Positions 55,116-63,332 of a stretch of 64,000 nucleotides of DNA are shown one piece after another (within the stretch, counting starts at the first letter, position 1; each line of letters opens with the position of its first letter). The position numbers were made by a program, and so were the translations under genes. This stretch comes from Phycisphaerales bacterium (GTDB taxonomy: Bacteria > Planctomycetota > Phycisphaerae > Phycisphaerales > UBA1924): assembly GCA_019750095.1 (NCBI GenBank), contig JAIEOW010000052.1, forward strand, positions 1-64,000, read 5' to 3'. Below the pieces are notes generated by a model. That model did no database searches. It was not told the DNA's origin and saw only the letters and a list, made by a program, of their open reading frames with translations.

Positions 55116-55685
55116 TCAGGATCGAACATCCAGCGAGGAGACGACCTGCACCGAGGCGTCGAACCCGCCGCCGCGTGCGTAGGTACCCGCGTGGGAGAGG
55201 CGCCTGCAGACCTGTCGCATCAGGCCTTCCATGTGCGTGGAGAGTGTTTCGGCGGCCTGACGCATGGCCTGATGCTCGCGATGCAGGGTGTTGAGCAGAT
55301 CGCGCAGCGCGGCGGCGACGGCGGTGAGCCGATCGCGCACGGGTGCCGGAGCGCGGAGCGCGAGCATGCTGATTGTCAGCGTTTTCGCGTTGCCAGCCGT
55401 CGCGACCGCGGGGGTTGCGGCCGCGATTCGGCCCACGAGCGCTTGTCGCAACTTCTCGAGCGCGGCGACGCGCTGGATCACTTCGCCCTGGGCGGTCATG
55501 CACTGGGTCAGCCCGGCGATGTCGGCGGTGGCGATGGCACGCTGGTGCTCTTTGGCAAGAGCGAGCAAGCGTTCGTGCTCGGAGAGCAGTTCGCGCAGCA
55601 CGCCGTCGAGCTTGTCAAAGTCTGCGATCGATGGTGCGGAGTCGATCGGGCTCGTCGTCTTGGCCGTGCTCGATGGCGATTTCAT
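55116..55685 (-). CDS. flgN: FlgN-like flagellar chaperone
   Basis: 189 residues, almost entirely helical (LDGVLRELLSEHERLLALAKEHQRAIATADIAGLTQCMTAQGEVIQRVAALEK, then a second long helix), matching the small FlgN family that chaperones FlgK and FlgL to the export gate. Residue motifs are weak, so the call rests on length, helicity and position as the last gene of the flagellar unit. It starts with ATGA overlap with flgJ. C-terminal VQVVSSLDVRS is unstructured. Confidence 0.7.
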   Translation of the reverse strand: MKSPSSTAKTTSPIDSAPSIADFDKLDGVLRELLSEHERLLALAKEHQRAIATADIAGLTQCMTAQGEVIQRVAALEKLRQALVGRIAAATPAVATAGNAKTLTISMLALRAPAPVRDRLTAVAAALRDLLNTLHREHQAMRQAAETLSTHMEGLMRQVCRRLSHAGTYARGGGFDASVQVVSSLDVRS

Positions 55686-56131
55686 GGCTTGTTCTCACTG
55701 GCCGTTGTTTGGTCGGACTTTCGCAGCAGCTTGTCGGCGATGCGTTCCACGATCGGAAAATCGCCTTTGCGCACCAGTCGGAGCGCAAGCTCGGCGTCCA
55801 TCAGGCCCTGGAACTGCTTCTCGCCCTGCGTCGGAGCAAACGGCGGTGCGGCGGTGGTGGTGTCTCGCAACTGCTTGAGCAACGGCTGAATGAACGTCAT
55901 CGCGACCAGCGACTCCGCCGATCGGCGAGCGGCTTGTTCGGGCGATTCGTCGGCGTCGCTGCTTCCGGCACCCTGGGCGCGGCCAAGAACGCTTGCGAAC
56001 CCACGTCGAACATCCTGCAAGCCATCGGCGAGCGCTTCGGGTTTCACATCCTGGGTGCGCAGAACGGAGCCGATCTGCGATGGCGAGAACGCCGAGCGGA
56101 GTGCGAGCGGATTTGGGCCGAATGCGTCCAT
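55682..56131 (-). CDS. flgJ: Rod-binding protein FlgJ, N-terminal domain only
   Basis: 149 residues. The block ESLVAMTFIQPLLKQLRDTTTAAPP...GEKQFQGLMDAELALRLVRKGDFPIVERIADKLL matches the rod-binding (Rod-binding PF10135-like) half of FlgJ, which caps and scaffolds the growing rod. There is no muramidase domain, so peptidoglycan clearing must be done by another protein. The gene lies 10 bases after flgI and overlaps flgN by ATGA. Confidence 0.82.
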   Translation of the reverse strand: MDAFGPNPLALRSAFSPSQIGSVLRTQDVKPEALADGLQDVRRGFASVLGRAQGAGSSDADESPEQAARRSAESLVAMTFIQPLLKQLRDTTTAAPPFAPTQGEKQFQGLMDAELALRLVRKGDFPIVERIADKLLRKSDQTTASENKP

Positions 56132-56141
56132 GGGCGATCAC

Positions 56142-57356
56142 CTATTCCCGAACGAAACGGGCGTAGAGTCGCCCGGCCTGATTGATCTGGGCCAGAATCT
56201 GGATCTGCTGCCTGGCCGGGACGTTCAGATGTTTGAACGCTTCCAGCAGATCCTGGATTCGGGCGCGATCGCCAGTGGTCGATGTGGTGCCAAACTCGGC
56301 CCAGTTCTGTTTGGCCACCAGCGGGTCGCCGGGCGTCGGGATTGGCGCGGGGCTGGTGGTCGTGATGACCAGCGCGTCGGAGCCGACGGTGACCGAGGCG
56401 ATCTCAACGTCGCCCGTGACCACGATCGACCCGGTGCGTTCGTTCACCACGACCATCGCCGGCAGATCGACGAGCGAAGGGCTGAAGCGCTTGCCCATGA
56501 CGCTGGCCACAAAGCCGGGCAGATTGGTCCGCTCGGCCTCGGGCACCACGATGCGGATGGTGCTCTCGTCGATCGCGGTGGCGATCACGCGGGGCGCGAC
56601 CTCGTCGACATCGATGCTCGCACCAAGATCGTTGATCTCCGCAGCCAGCGTGCGGGCGACCTGATACGAACGAAAGTGCGGCCTGAGAATCAGGTCAAAC
56701 GACGAACCAACCTTGGGTGGACGCACATCGCGGATCAGCGTCGCGCCGCCGCGGATGCGTGCGGTGGTCGGGACATCCGTCGCTTCAAGTGTCAGCGGCC
56801 CCGCGGCCATGGCCAGCACGGGCGCACCAGGCGTCGGCCCCATGAGCGGGCTGATGATCAGCGTGCCTCCCACAAGACTGCTCGCCGAGTGCGAGACTTG
56901 GACGAAGACGTCGAACTGATCGCCCTCACGTCCGCCGCCTTCTGGCAGGGTGACGCTGAGTGTGACGATCGCCGCGGCCTTGGCCTTGCCCAGCTCCGCG
57001 AGATCTCGCAGTTCGTTGCCGTTGTGCTTATAGACCTCGGCGAGCGGACGTGCGAGCACCAGCTCCTTGCCGTCGTCTCCCGTCCCGCGCAGACCCGTGA
57101 CGATGCCGATGCCGCGCAGGGTGTTGGGCATGTGCCCCTGCATGCGGACAAACTCCTGCACACTGACGACGGGATTATCCCGGCGCGTGCGGAGGAGAGA
57201 GCCGGGGACGAGAGCGGGAGTCGATGGAGCCGAGGCGGCGTCTGCCCCCCCGCCTCCCACTCCCGGCTGAACCTGCGCTCGCACCGGCGTCGACGCACTC
57301 AGAAGCGCAAGAACGACGGCAAGCTTGATCAAGGGTCGCCACATACCAAGGCCCAC
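56142..57356 (-). CDS. flgI: Flagellar P-ring protein FlgI
   Basis: 404 residues. After a signal peptide (about 1-28, ending VRAQ) and a Gly/Ala/Pro linker, the conserved body shows RGIGIVTGLRGTGDDGKEL, NVAV-type segment AAAIVTLSVTLPEGGGREGDQFDVFVQVS, GGTLIISPLMGP, and the C-terminal LLEAFKHLNVPARQQIQILAQIN. FlgI assembles in the periplasm around the rod within the peptidoglycan. A start four codons downstream (57344) is possible. It is separated from flgH by an 88-base gap, part of which is tandem repeat. Confidence 0.93.
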   Translation of the reverse strand: MGLGMWRPLIKLAVVLALLSASTPVRAQVQPGVGGGGADAASAPSTPALVPGSLLRTRRDNPVVSVQEFVRMQGHMPNTLRGIGIVTGLRGTGDDGKELVLARPLAEVYKHNGNELRDLAELGKAKAAAIVTLSVTLPEGGGREGDQFDVFVQVSHSASSLVGGTLIISPLMGPTPGAPVLAMAAGPLTLEATDVPTTARIRGGATLIRDVRPPKVGSSFDLILRPHFRSYQVARTLAAEINDLGASIDVDEVAPRVIATAIDESTIRIVVPEAERTNLPGFVASVMGKRFSPSLVDLPAMVVVNERTGSIVVTGDVEIASVTVGSDALVITTTSPAPIPTPGDPLVAKQNWAEFGTTSTTGDRARIQDLLEAFKHLNVPARQQIQILAQINQAGRLYARFVRE

Positions 57357-57406
57357 CGCAACTCGAATGCCAAGCTCGCCACAAACGACTCCCCCACTGC
57401 CCCTCC

Positions 57407-57446
57407 GTCACTTCGTCACCCCGTCACTCCGTCGTTCCGTCACTTC
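57407..57446. repeat. Five 8-base tandem units overlapping the flgH stop
   Basis: gtcacttc, gtcacccc, gtcactcc, gtcgttcc and gtcacttc in a row. The last unit overlaps the flgH stop codon (57445-57447). It resembles the short degenerate tandems at 46891-46945. Confidence 0.75.
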
Positions 57447-58290
57447 AGAAGTTGAACACCGCCTCCAGCACCCGCGGAATGAACCCCTTTTCCGAGCTGT
57501 CCTTCACATCGCCCGTGTTCTCGATCTTGATCGTGAGCCCGGCGAGCTGGCTGGACTGGATGGTGTTGTTCTTGGTGATGTCCTCGCTGCGGCAGGTGCC
57601 GGCGAGCACCATCGTCGAGACTTCCTTGTTGCTCTGGATGCTCTCGCGGGCTTCCAGCACGAGGTTGCCGTTGGGCTTCACGTCGAGCACGGTCGCGGTG
57701 ATCCGGGCCGTGACCTGGTCCTTGCGGTCAAACTTGCCCTCACCCTTGAAGTTGTTCTTGCTTGTCAGGCCGAGCTGGGGCGTGGGGCTGCCGATGCCCT
57801 CGCGCAGCTCCAGATTCGTGATGAGCGCGGCGAGCGACGGAAACTTCTTCAGCTCCGCGCTCAACGAGTAGTTCTTCTTCAGATCGGACTTCTGGTCGAA
57901 CTTCTGCACGCTGCTCTCGTTGACGATCACCTCGATCAGGTCGTGCTTGGCGAACTTTCTGGGCAAGGGCGGCGTCACCACGAACAAGCTCACGCCCGCG
58001 AGCGCGTCGGCGGCGGGATTTCCGGGCGCGACCTCCGCCGCGAGGGCGGCGGTCGGGGCTGGGTTTTCCTCGCCCGATGGCTGGATCTGGGGCGGCAGAT
58101 CGCCCGGAGCCGCGGGTGGCGGGGCCGTGCGCGGAGCGGCCGGGGGCGCGACGGTGGGCTGCCGCGTCGCATTGGGATCGGTATACAGATTCTGCGCAAC
58201 CGCCGACGCGCTCAGTGCGCACCAGATCAATCCGAGCAGCGTTGCCCCAGCGGTTCGGACGATGGACGGCGAGAGCTTACCGATCGGCAT
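57445..58290 (-). CDS. flgH: Flagellar L-ring protein FlgH
   Basis: 281 residues. A signal peptide (about 1-29, ending AVAQ) is followed by a Pro-rich linker, then FAKHDLIEVIVNESS, KKNYSLSAELKKFPSLAALITN, FKGEGKFDRKDQVTARITATVLDVKPNGNLVLEARESI and VRPDDI-type segment AGTCRSEDITKNNTIQSSQLAGLTI. FlgH forms the outer-membrane ring. The usual lipoprotein Cys box is absent: GLIWCALS does not fit, so the protein probably is not lipidated. ATG at 58290 overlaps flgA by 14 bases; upstream frame sequence belongs to flgA antisense. Confidence 0.92.
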   Translation of the reverse strand: MPIGKLSPSIVRTAGATLLGLIWCALSASAVAQNLYTDPNATRQPTVAPPAAPRTAPPPAAPGDLPPQIQPSGEENPAPTAALAAEVAPGNPAADALAGVSLFVVTPPLPRKFAKHDLIEVIVNESSVQKFDQKSDLKKNYSLSAELKKFPSLAALITNLELREGIGSPTPQLGLTSKNNFKGEGKFDRKDQVTARITATVLDVKPNGNLVLEARESIQSNKEVSTMVLAGTCRSEDITKNNTIQSSQLAGLTIKIENTGDVKDSSEKGFIPRVLEAVFNF

Positions 58291-59458
58291 GAGACACCTC
58301 GTTGGATTCCGCGTGCGGCGCTTCGCCACGCGGCTCGGCCGCGGTTCCGGGCACAACCATGACGGCGCGACCACGGCCGGACATCCGAGCCATGAACGGC
58401 TCCTTGGTTCCGTCGATCTTCAGTTGCACGAGTTCGCCATCGCGGGCCTGGCTGAGTGCCCGCGCCTTGGCTCGAACGGTCACCGGGCCTGAGAGCACGT
58501 GGACCGTAACCATCTCGCCGCGTTTGCAGGCGATCGCTGCAGCGACATCTCCGGAGGCGATGATCGAACCCGCGGCGATCCGCGTCATCGAGACGCCGCC
58601 CACGACCTGATCCATGGTGAGCGGGCTCTTGGCGCTCGGACTCATCCACTGGCGTGCCGTCTGCACAAGGTCTGCGGTGACGGCCTGATTGCGAGCGATC
58701 GGCGACCGCGCCAGCACCACATCGCGCTGCACCTGGGCTTGCACGATGATGCTCGCGGTGCGAACCACCCGATCGCCGTCGTAAATGAGCACACTCACGG
58801 GCACGCGCCCGGAGCTTGCGCCCCCGCCGGGCTGGACGTCGACGCGCCGAGTCGCAGGATCAGATGCCGAGAGGTCGAGCACCTCGGCATCGCCGCTGTC
58901 AAAGCCAAGGCGCAAGTCCTGCGGCGCAACGGTGTACAGATCGAGCAGTCGTGCGATCACCGCGCTCCGCACCGTGCCGAGTGACAGTGCATCATCGATC
59001 GGCTGCGGCGTGGCATCGTGATGGGACTCGGCGGATCGCTTACCGGGCTCCGCAATGGCGGGCTTGTCGGTGATCGTGCGGAAGTTCACGCTGCACGCTG
59101 AGCCCGAGAGCGTGACGCGCCCCCAGTTCACCCGTGGCGAAAGCCCGTTCAATGCCGATCGCACGTCGTCGACGCTGATCGTCGCCTGCTCGCCCGAAAC
59201 GTTCATGCCTGGCCGAACGTGTACAGCAGCGAATCGCTCGGCGTCCGCCCCAGAAATGTCCGCGATCTCGCCGAGCGTGGCGGCACGCGCGGCTTGGGCA
59301 TTCTGCAGCACGATCGATGCTGATGGGCGCAGCTTGATCTGCGTCTGTGCCAGCACCGGCGAGACCGTCGTGCAGATTGTGAGCACGAGCGCGACCACCA
59401 TGCACCAAGTGCTCTGCGTCGATCGCACGTCCATCTGAGGTGTTGTCCGCATGTCCAT
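58277..59458 (-). CDS. flgA: Flagella basal-body P-ring formation protein FlgA
   Basis: 393 residues. Signal peptide (about 10-38), a region with IKLRPSASIVLQNAQAARAATLGEIADISGADAERFA, then the SAF-type domain: VVLARSPIARNQAVTADLVQTARQWM, GVSMTRIAAGSIIASGDVAAAIACKRGEMVTVHVLSGPVTVRAKARAL. FlgA helps assemble the P ring in the periplasm. Length is larger than the usual 220-300 because of a long middle segment. ATG at 59458 is preceded by GAGGA at 6-7 bases, so the longer frame to 59500 is not used. Confidence 0.88.
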   Translation of the reverse strand: MDMRTTPQMDVRSTQSTWCMVVALVLTICTTVSPVLAQTQIKLRPSASIVLQNAQAARAATLGEIADISGADAERFAAVHVRPGMNVSGEQATISVDDVRSALNGLSPRVNWGRVTLSGSACSVNFRTITDKPAIAEPGKRSAESHHDATPQPIDDALSLGTVRSAVIARLLDLYTVAPQDLRLGFDSGDAEVLDLSASDPATRRVDVQPGGGASSGRVPVSVLIYDGDRVVRTASIIVQAQVQRDVVLARSPIARNQAVTADLVQTARQWMSPSAKSPLTMDQVVGGVSMTRIAAGSIIASGDVAAAIACKRGEMVTVHVLSGPVTVRAKARALSQARDGELVQLKIDGTKEPFMARMSGRGRAVMVVPGTAAEPRGEAPHAESNEVSHADR

Positions 59459-59519
59459 CCGCTTCCTCGATTGGCGTGGTGTGCCCGGGTGTCGCCGCAC
59501 GCCGCGCCGTCTTTGCCCT

Positions 59520-60326
59520 TTAACGCCGGAGCTGCGCGATGGTCTGCAACGCCTGGTCCGCGGCGCGGATCGTGTTCGAGTTCATCTCGAACGCCCGCTG
59601 CACGCGGATGAGATTCACAAGTTCGATGGTCGGGTCCACGTTGGAACCCTCGTAATAGCCCTGCGTGAGCGAGCCGAAGGCGTTCTCGCCCGGATTCCCA
59701 TTGATCGGCGGGCCGCTCGCCTCGCTCTCGATGAACAGGTTCTCGCCCGCCGCTCGAAGGCCCGTGGGGTTCACAAAGTTCGTGATCTGAATCTGTCCGA
59801 CGAGTTCGGCCTCGGCCTGCGCGGGGCGCGTCACAAAGACCTGCCCGCTCGAATCTACGGAGATGTTGATCACTTCGCCCGCGATGTTGATCGGCGGATC
59901 CAGCCGACGCCCTTGGTCGGTCGCCAGCACCAGATCGCCGTCCGAGTTCAACGCGAACTGCCCGGCACGCGTGTACGCAAAGCCGCGCGGCCCGACCGAA
60001 TCCTGCACGCCGACACGGAAGAACCCGTTGCCGTTGATCATCAGATCGAGGGTGTTGCCCTTGATGGGCGAACCCTGGGAGAAGTCGAACTGCGTCCCCG
60101 AGACCTTGGTGCCCAGCCCGACGTTCAGCCCGATCGGCCGCTGGTCGTTGTTGGCGTTGCGGATGCCCGGCTGGGCCCGCTCGACATACAGAAGGTCTTG
60201 GAAGTTCGCCCGCGAGCCCTTGAACCCGGCGGTGTTGACGTTGGCCAGGTTGTTGGCCGTGACGTCCATGGAGGTGTTGAGCGCGGAAAGTGCGCTGGCG
60301 GCGGACTGGAGTGAGATGATCGCCAT
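59520..60326 (-). CDS. flgG: Flagellar distal-rod protein FlgG
   Basis: 268 residues. N-terminal MAIISLQSAASALSALNTSMDVTANNLANVNTAGFK and C-terminal VNLIRVQRAFEMNSNTIRAADQALQTIAQLRR are the rod-hook family heptad motifs that form the axial coiled-coil. FLMINGNGFFRV and FALNSDGDLV are conserved middle elements. FlgG builds the distal rod. No signal peptide, as for exported axial proteins. It follows flgF after 56 bases. Confidence 0.95.
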   Translation of the reverse strand: MAIISLQSAASALSALNTSMDVTANNLANVNTAGFKGSRANFQDLLYVERAQPGIRNANNDQRPIGLNVGLGTKVSGTQFDFSQGSPIKGNTLDLMINGNGFFRVGVQDSVGPRGFAYTRAGQFALNSDGDLVLATDQGRRLDPPINIAGEVINISVDSSGQVFVTRPAQAEAELVGQIQITNFVNPTGLRAAGENLFIESEASGPPINGNPGENAFGSLTQGYYEGSNVDPTIELVNLIRVQRAFEMNSNTIRAADQALQTIAQLRR

Positions 60327-60382
60327 AGTGAGGAACCAAATCGCAAGAGGCGTGCCACCGGGGTCTGCCGCGCGTCACACGC

Positions 60383-61165
60383 TTATACCGACACCCGCCC
60401 CAGCGTCGAGATCGCACGGCTCATCATCTCGTCGGCGATCTGCATGACGCGCACCGTCGTGCCCACCTGATTGGCCGCGCTCTGCACGCTCATCATCGCC
60501 CGGATCGGATCGACCGCCGACTCTTCCACGGCGTACTGCACGATCGAGCCGCTGGGCTGGGCCTTGGACGAGATCGCCGACGGCGGGGCGGTGTACAGAT
60601 TCTCACCCGCCTTGCGCAGCACAGTCCGATCGGGAACGTCGATAAACCCGAGCTTGGCCACTGGTGAGTTGCCCTGGCGGATGGTGCCATCGGCATCGAT
60701 TTCCACGGCTTGGTCTCGGCGGAGCGTGATCTGACGTCCGCCATCATCAAGCACCGGGTGCCCGGTTGATGCACCGACGAGGCGACCCTGCTTGTCGAGC
60801 GTCAGCCGCCCGTCGCGGGTCAGGCGGATGTTGTCCCCGGCGGTCGAACCCGACACGCTGACGGTCAGGAACCCGTCGCCCTGGATCGCCAGATCAAACG
60901 GGTTCTTTGACTGCGAGACGGTGCCTTGGCGGAAGCTCGTGCCATTCGGTGCCAGCAGCACACCCGCTCCGAGCCGTTCGAGGAGTTGGTTGGAGGGCAG
61001 ACTGTACAGGTTGTCTTCCTCGCGGGCGGCCCTACGTGGGATGGTGAACGCCTCGTCGGGTTTGAACCCCACGGTCTGCACGTTGGCGAGGTTGTTGGAA
61101 GCGACGTCCTGGCGGTACATCGCGCTGATGACCCCGGCCGAGCCGATTTGAAAGGCGTAGTTCAT
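60383..61165 (-). CDS. flgF: Flagellar proximal-rod protein FlgF
   Basis: 260 residues. MNYAFQIGSAGVISAMYRQDVASNNLANVQTVGFK and the C-terminal MMSVQSAANQVGTTVRVMQIADEMMSRAISTLGR place it in the flagellar rod family; FDLAIQGDGFLTVSVSG is the shared middle motif. Its position just before flgG and its length suggest FlgF rather than a second FlgG. It starts with an ATGA overlap on the gene upstream (61162-61452), implying coupled translation. Confidence 0.88.
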   Translation of the reverse strand: MNYAFQIGSAGVISAMYRQDVASNNLANVQTVGFKPDEAFTIPRRAAREEDNLYSLPSNQLLERLGAGVLLAPNGTSFRQGTVSQSKNPFDLAIQGDGFLTVSVSGSTAGDNIRLTRDGRLTLDKQGRLVGASTGHPVLDDGGRQITLRRDQAVEIDADGTIRQGNSPVAKLGFIDVPDRTVLRKAGENLYTAPPSAISSKAQPSGSIVQYAVEESAVDPIRAMMSVQSAANQVGTTVRVMQIADEMMSRAISTLGRVSV

Positions 61166-61452
61166 CGGGGCTCTCCTTGGGTCAGATCAAACAGTCGGGA
61201 GGCCTGCGAGCGCAGCATCTGCGCGTCTGTGTCGGGACTTGCGCCGCGGTCCGGGTTGGTCGTGCGCATCGGGCCGCTGGCGTTGAGGGCAACCTGACCC
61301 ATGTGCATGCCCGCCGCCGCCTTGGCGAGGGCGATCAAACGCAGACCTAAGGCCTGATCCCGCGGCAAATCCCGCGAAATAGCGTGCGCTGCGAAGGGAA
61401 CATCGTCGGCGAAAAGCTCGTGCGGCATCGGCTGGCCCAGCACAAAGGGCAT
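61162..61452 (-). CDS. Small unknown protein, first gene of the minus-strand flagellar unit
   Basis: 96 residues (MPFVLGQPMPHELFADDVPF...RSQASRLFDLTQGEPR), no signal peptide or membrane helix, no recognised motif. The frame extends to 61491 but those codons translate the adjacent palindromic repeat, so ATG at 61452 is preferred; no strong ribosome-binding site. Its stop overlaps the flgF start by 4 bases (ATGA). Coupling to flgF suggests a role in flagellar assembly or its control, but nothing in the sequence identifies it. Confidence 0.55.
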   Translation of the reverse strand: MPFVLGQPMPHELFADDVPFAAHAISRDLPRDQALGLRLIALAKAAAGMHMGQVALNASGPMRTTNPDRGASPDTDAQMLRSQASRLFDLTQGEPR

Positions 61453-61463
61453 GCCACGCTCAA

Positions 61464-61541
61464 TCCGAGGCCCGGGCGCAAGCCCGGGCACCGTTGACGT
61501 CCGAACGCCCTTGGTGCCCGGGCTTGCGCCCGGGCCTCGGA
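61464..61541. repeat. Perfect 29-base inverted repeat between divergent flagellar units
   Basis: tccgaggcccgggcgcaagc...(61464-61492) and its exact reverse complement (61513-61541) flank a 20-base spacer. The same element core occurs singly at 11900-11919. Being between the divergent genes it could act on both transcripts or be an interspersed element without function. Confidence 0.85.
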
Positions 61542-61556
61542 TGGAGAAACTGAAGT

Positions 61557-61571
61557 TGGCACGCCGCTTGC
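61557..61571 (+). promoter_or_regulatory. Sigma-54-type -24/-12 element just upstream of flgK
   Basis: TGGCAC-gccgc-TTGC matches the sigma-54 consensus TGGCAC-N5-TTGC exactly. With the GC of the -12 box at 61570-61571, transcription would begin near 61583, only about two bases before the flgK ATG chosen here (61585). A leaderless or nearly leaderless mRNA would follow; a chance match is also possible. Confidence 0.45.
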
Positions 61572-61584
61572 GACCATGCCCAGC

Positions 61585-63330
61585 ATGAGTCTCACCGGAT
61601 CACTCGCCATCGGACGCTCGGCCCTCAGCGCCAGCCAGGTCGCGATCCAGGTGACGGGCAACAACTTTGCCAACGTCTCCACCCCGGGCTATTCGCGGCA
61701 GGGCGTTTCGCTCGTCGCTTCGCCGGACCAGCGCTTCGGCAATGGATTCATCGGTCGTGGCGTGCAGATCGGCGGGATCAACCGCACCATCGACTCGGCC
61801 CTGCAAAGCCGGCTCTGGAACGGGGTCAGCGACGAGGCCTTCGCCGGCACGGCTCAGCAGTTCCTGACCGGCGTCGAATCCATCACGAATGACCTCGGGC
61901 CGAACAGTCTCTCCAAGGAGCTTGGCCGGTTCTTTGACGCGTGGAGCGAGCTCTCTCAGAGTCCCAACGCCGAGGGCGTTCGGGCACTGGTTGTTCAGCA
62001 GGGTCGCACGATCGGAGGTCAGCTTCGGGCCCTTCGATCAGACCTTTCTCAGACGCGCACACAGCTCGACGGTCAGCTCGGTGCGGCGGTCAACGAGGCC
62101 AACAACCTGCTGAATCAGATCGCCGCGGTCAACGTTAACATCGTGAACTCCGAGAACGGAACCCCCTCCGCCAACTCGCTCCGCGATCAGCGCGACCAGC
62201 TCGTCAGCCAGCTCTCGACGTTGATGGACGTCTCGGTCGTTGAGCAGCCCTCCGGCGCATACGACGTGCTCGTCGGGTCGACGCCCGTCGTGCTTGCGGG
62301 CCAATCCCGGGGCGTCCGTCTGGAGACCACCGTCGTCAACAACACCACACGCGTCGCCGTGCAGGTGATCCAGGATGGCACCCAGCTCAACGTCGCCTCC
62401 GGCACGATCGGCGGCCTCCTGCAGCAGCGCACCGGTGTTGTTGATCGCACCATCGAAAAGCTGGACAATCTCGCCAGCCAGCTCATTTTTCAGGTCAACC
62501 GCATCCACTCCACGGGATCCGGATCGTCCCCGCTGACCTCAGTCACCGGGACGCTGACGATGCCCACCGCCGACACTACTCGGCCACTGAACGACCCGGC
62601 CAATGGCACACTCGCCGACCTGCCCTTCAAGCCCGTCAACGGCGGTTTCCTCGTCACCGTCACGAACACTCAGACCGGGGCCACCGAAACGGTTCGCATC
62701 AACGTCGATCTCGACGGGATCACCTCCACGGGCGCACCCGGTACCGCCGACGACTCGTCGCTTGCGTCCATCACCGCGTCGCTGGATGGCATCGCGAACC
62801 TGAACGCGACCATCAACCCCGACGGCACGTTGAAGATCGACGCCGCCTCCGGGTTCACGGTCAGCTTTGGTGAGGACACCTCCGGAGCGCTCGCCGTGCT
62901 GGGCGTGAACACGTATTTCACCGGCCGCGACGCCACGAACATCGATGTTCGAGCCGAGCTGCAGCGGACTCCGGGCTTGCTCGCCACGGGCCAGGTGATC
63001 AACGGGTCTCGAAACGACAACGCTGGGGCGCTCGCCATCGCGGGCCTCAGGAACAAGCCCAATACCGCCCTCGGTGGCGATTCGCTGATCGGCTCCTGGC
63101 GCAGCAACGTGCAGCAGATCGGTGCCGAGTCTTCCGCGGCCAACTCGCGAGCCCAGTCAGCTTCGCTGGTGCGGGGCAATCTCGAGGCCCAGCGTTCGGC
63201 CGTCAGCGGCGTCAGCATCGATGAAGAGTCGATCAACCTTCTGAACTATCAGCGTCAGTACCAGGGCGCGGCCCGCTTCATCAGCGTGGTCGATGAGCTC
63301 ACCCAGACACTGCTCGGCATTCTCCAGTAA
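61585..63330 (+). CDS. flgK: Flagellar hook-filament junction protein FlgK
   Basis: 581 residues. The N-terminus SLAIGRSALSASQVAIQVTGNNFANVSTPGYSRQGV and C-terminus ESINLLNYQRQYQGAARFISVVDELTQTLLGIL are the paired axial motifs of FlgK (HAP1); the middle has NEANNLLNQIAAVN and NSLRDQRDQLVSQLSTLMDV. ATG at 61585 gives the canonical MSL start; an ATG 9 bases upstream is in frame, and no ribosome-binding site precedes either. FlgK caps the hook before filament growth; the FlgN-like protein encoded at 55116 would be its chaperone. Confidence 0.93.
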   Translation: MSLTGSLAIGRSALSASQVAIQVTGNNFANVSTPGYSRQGVSLVASPDQRFGNGFIGRGVQIGGINRTIDSALQSRLWNGVSDEAFAGTAQQFLTGVESITNDLGPNSLSKELGRFFDAWSELSQSPNAEGVRALVVQQGRTIGGQLRALRSDLSQTRTQLDGQLGAAVNEANNLLNQIAAVNVNIVNSENGTPSANSLRDQRDQLVSQLSTLMDVSVVEQPSGAYDVLVGSTPVVLAGQSRGVRLETTVVNNTTRVAVQVIQDGTQLNVASGTIGGLLQQRTGVVDRTIEKLDNLASQLIFQVNRIHSTGSGSSPLTSVTGTLTMPTADTTRPLNDPANGTLADLPFKPVNGGFLVTVTNTQTGATETVRINVDLDGITSTGAPGTADDSSLASITASLDGIANLNATINPDGTLKIDAASGFTVSFGEDTSGALAVLGVNTYFTGRDATNIDVRAELQRTPGLLATGQVINGSRNDNAGALAIAGLRNKPNTALGGDSLIGSWRSNVQQIGAESSAANSRAQSASLVRGNLEAQRSAVSGVSIDEESINLLNYQRQYQGAARFISVVDELTQTLLGILQ

Positions 63331-63332
63331 CC

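Noticed and set aside
55890-57455. A 521-residue open frame on the plus strand across flgI and flgJ
   Set aside because: Runs against two well supported flagellar genes and has an Arg/Gly/Asp composition typical of antisense GC-rich frames.
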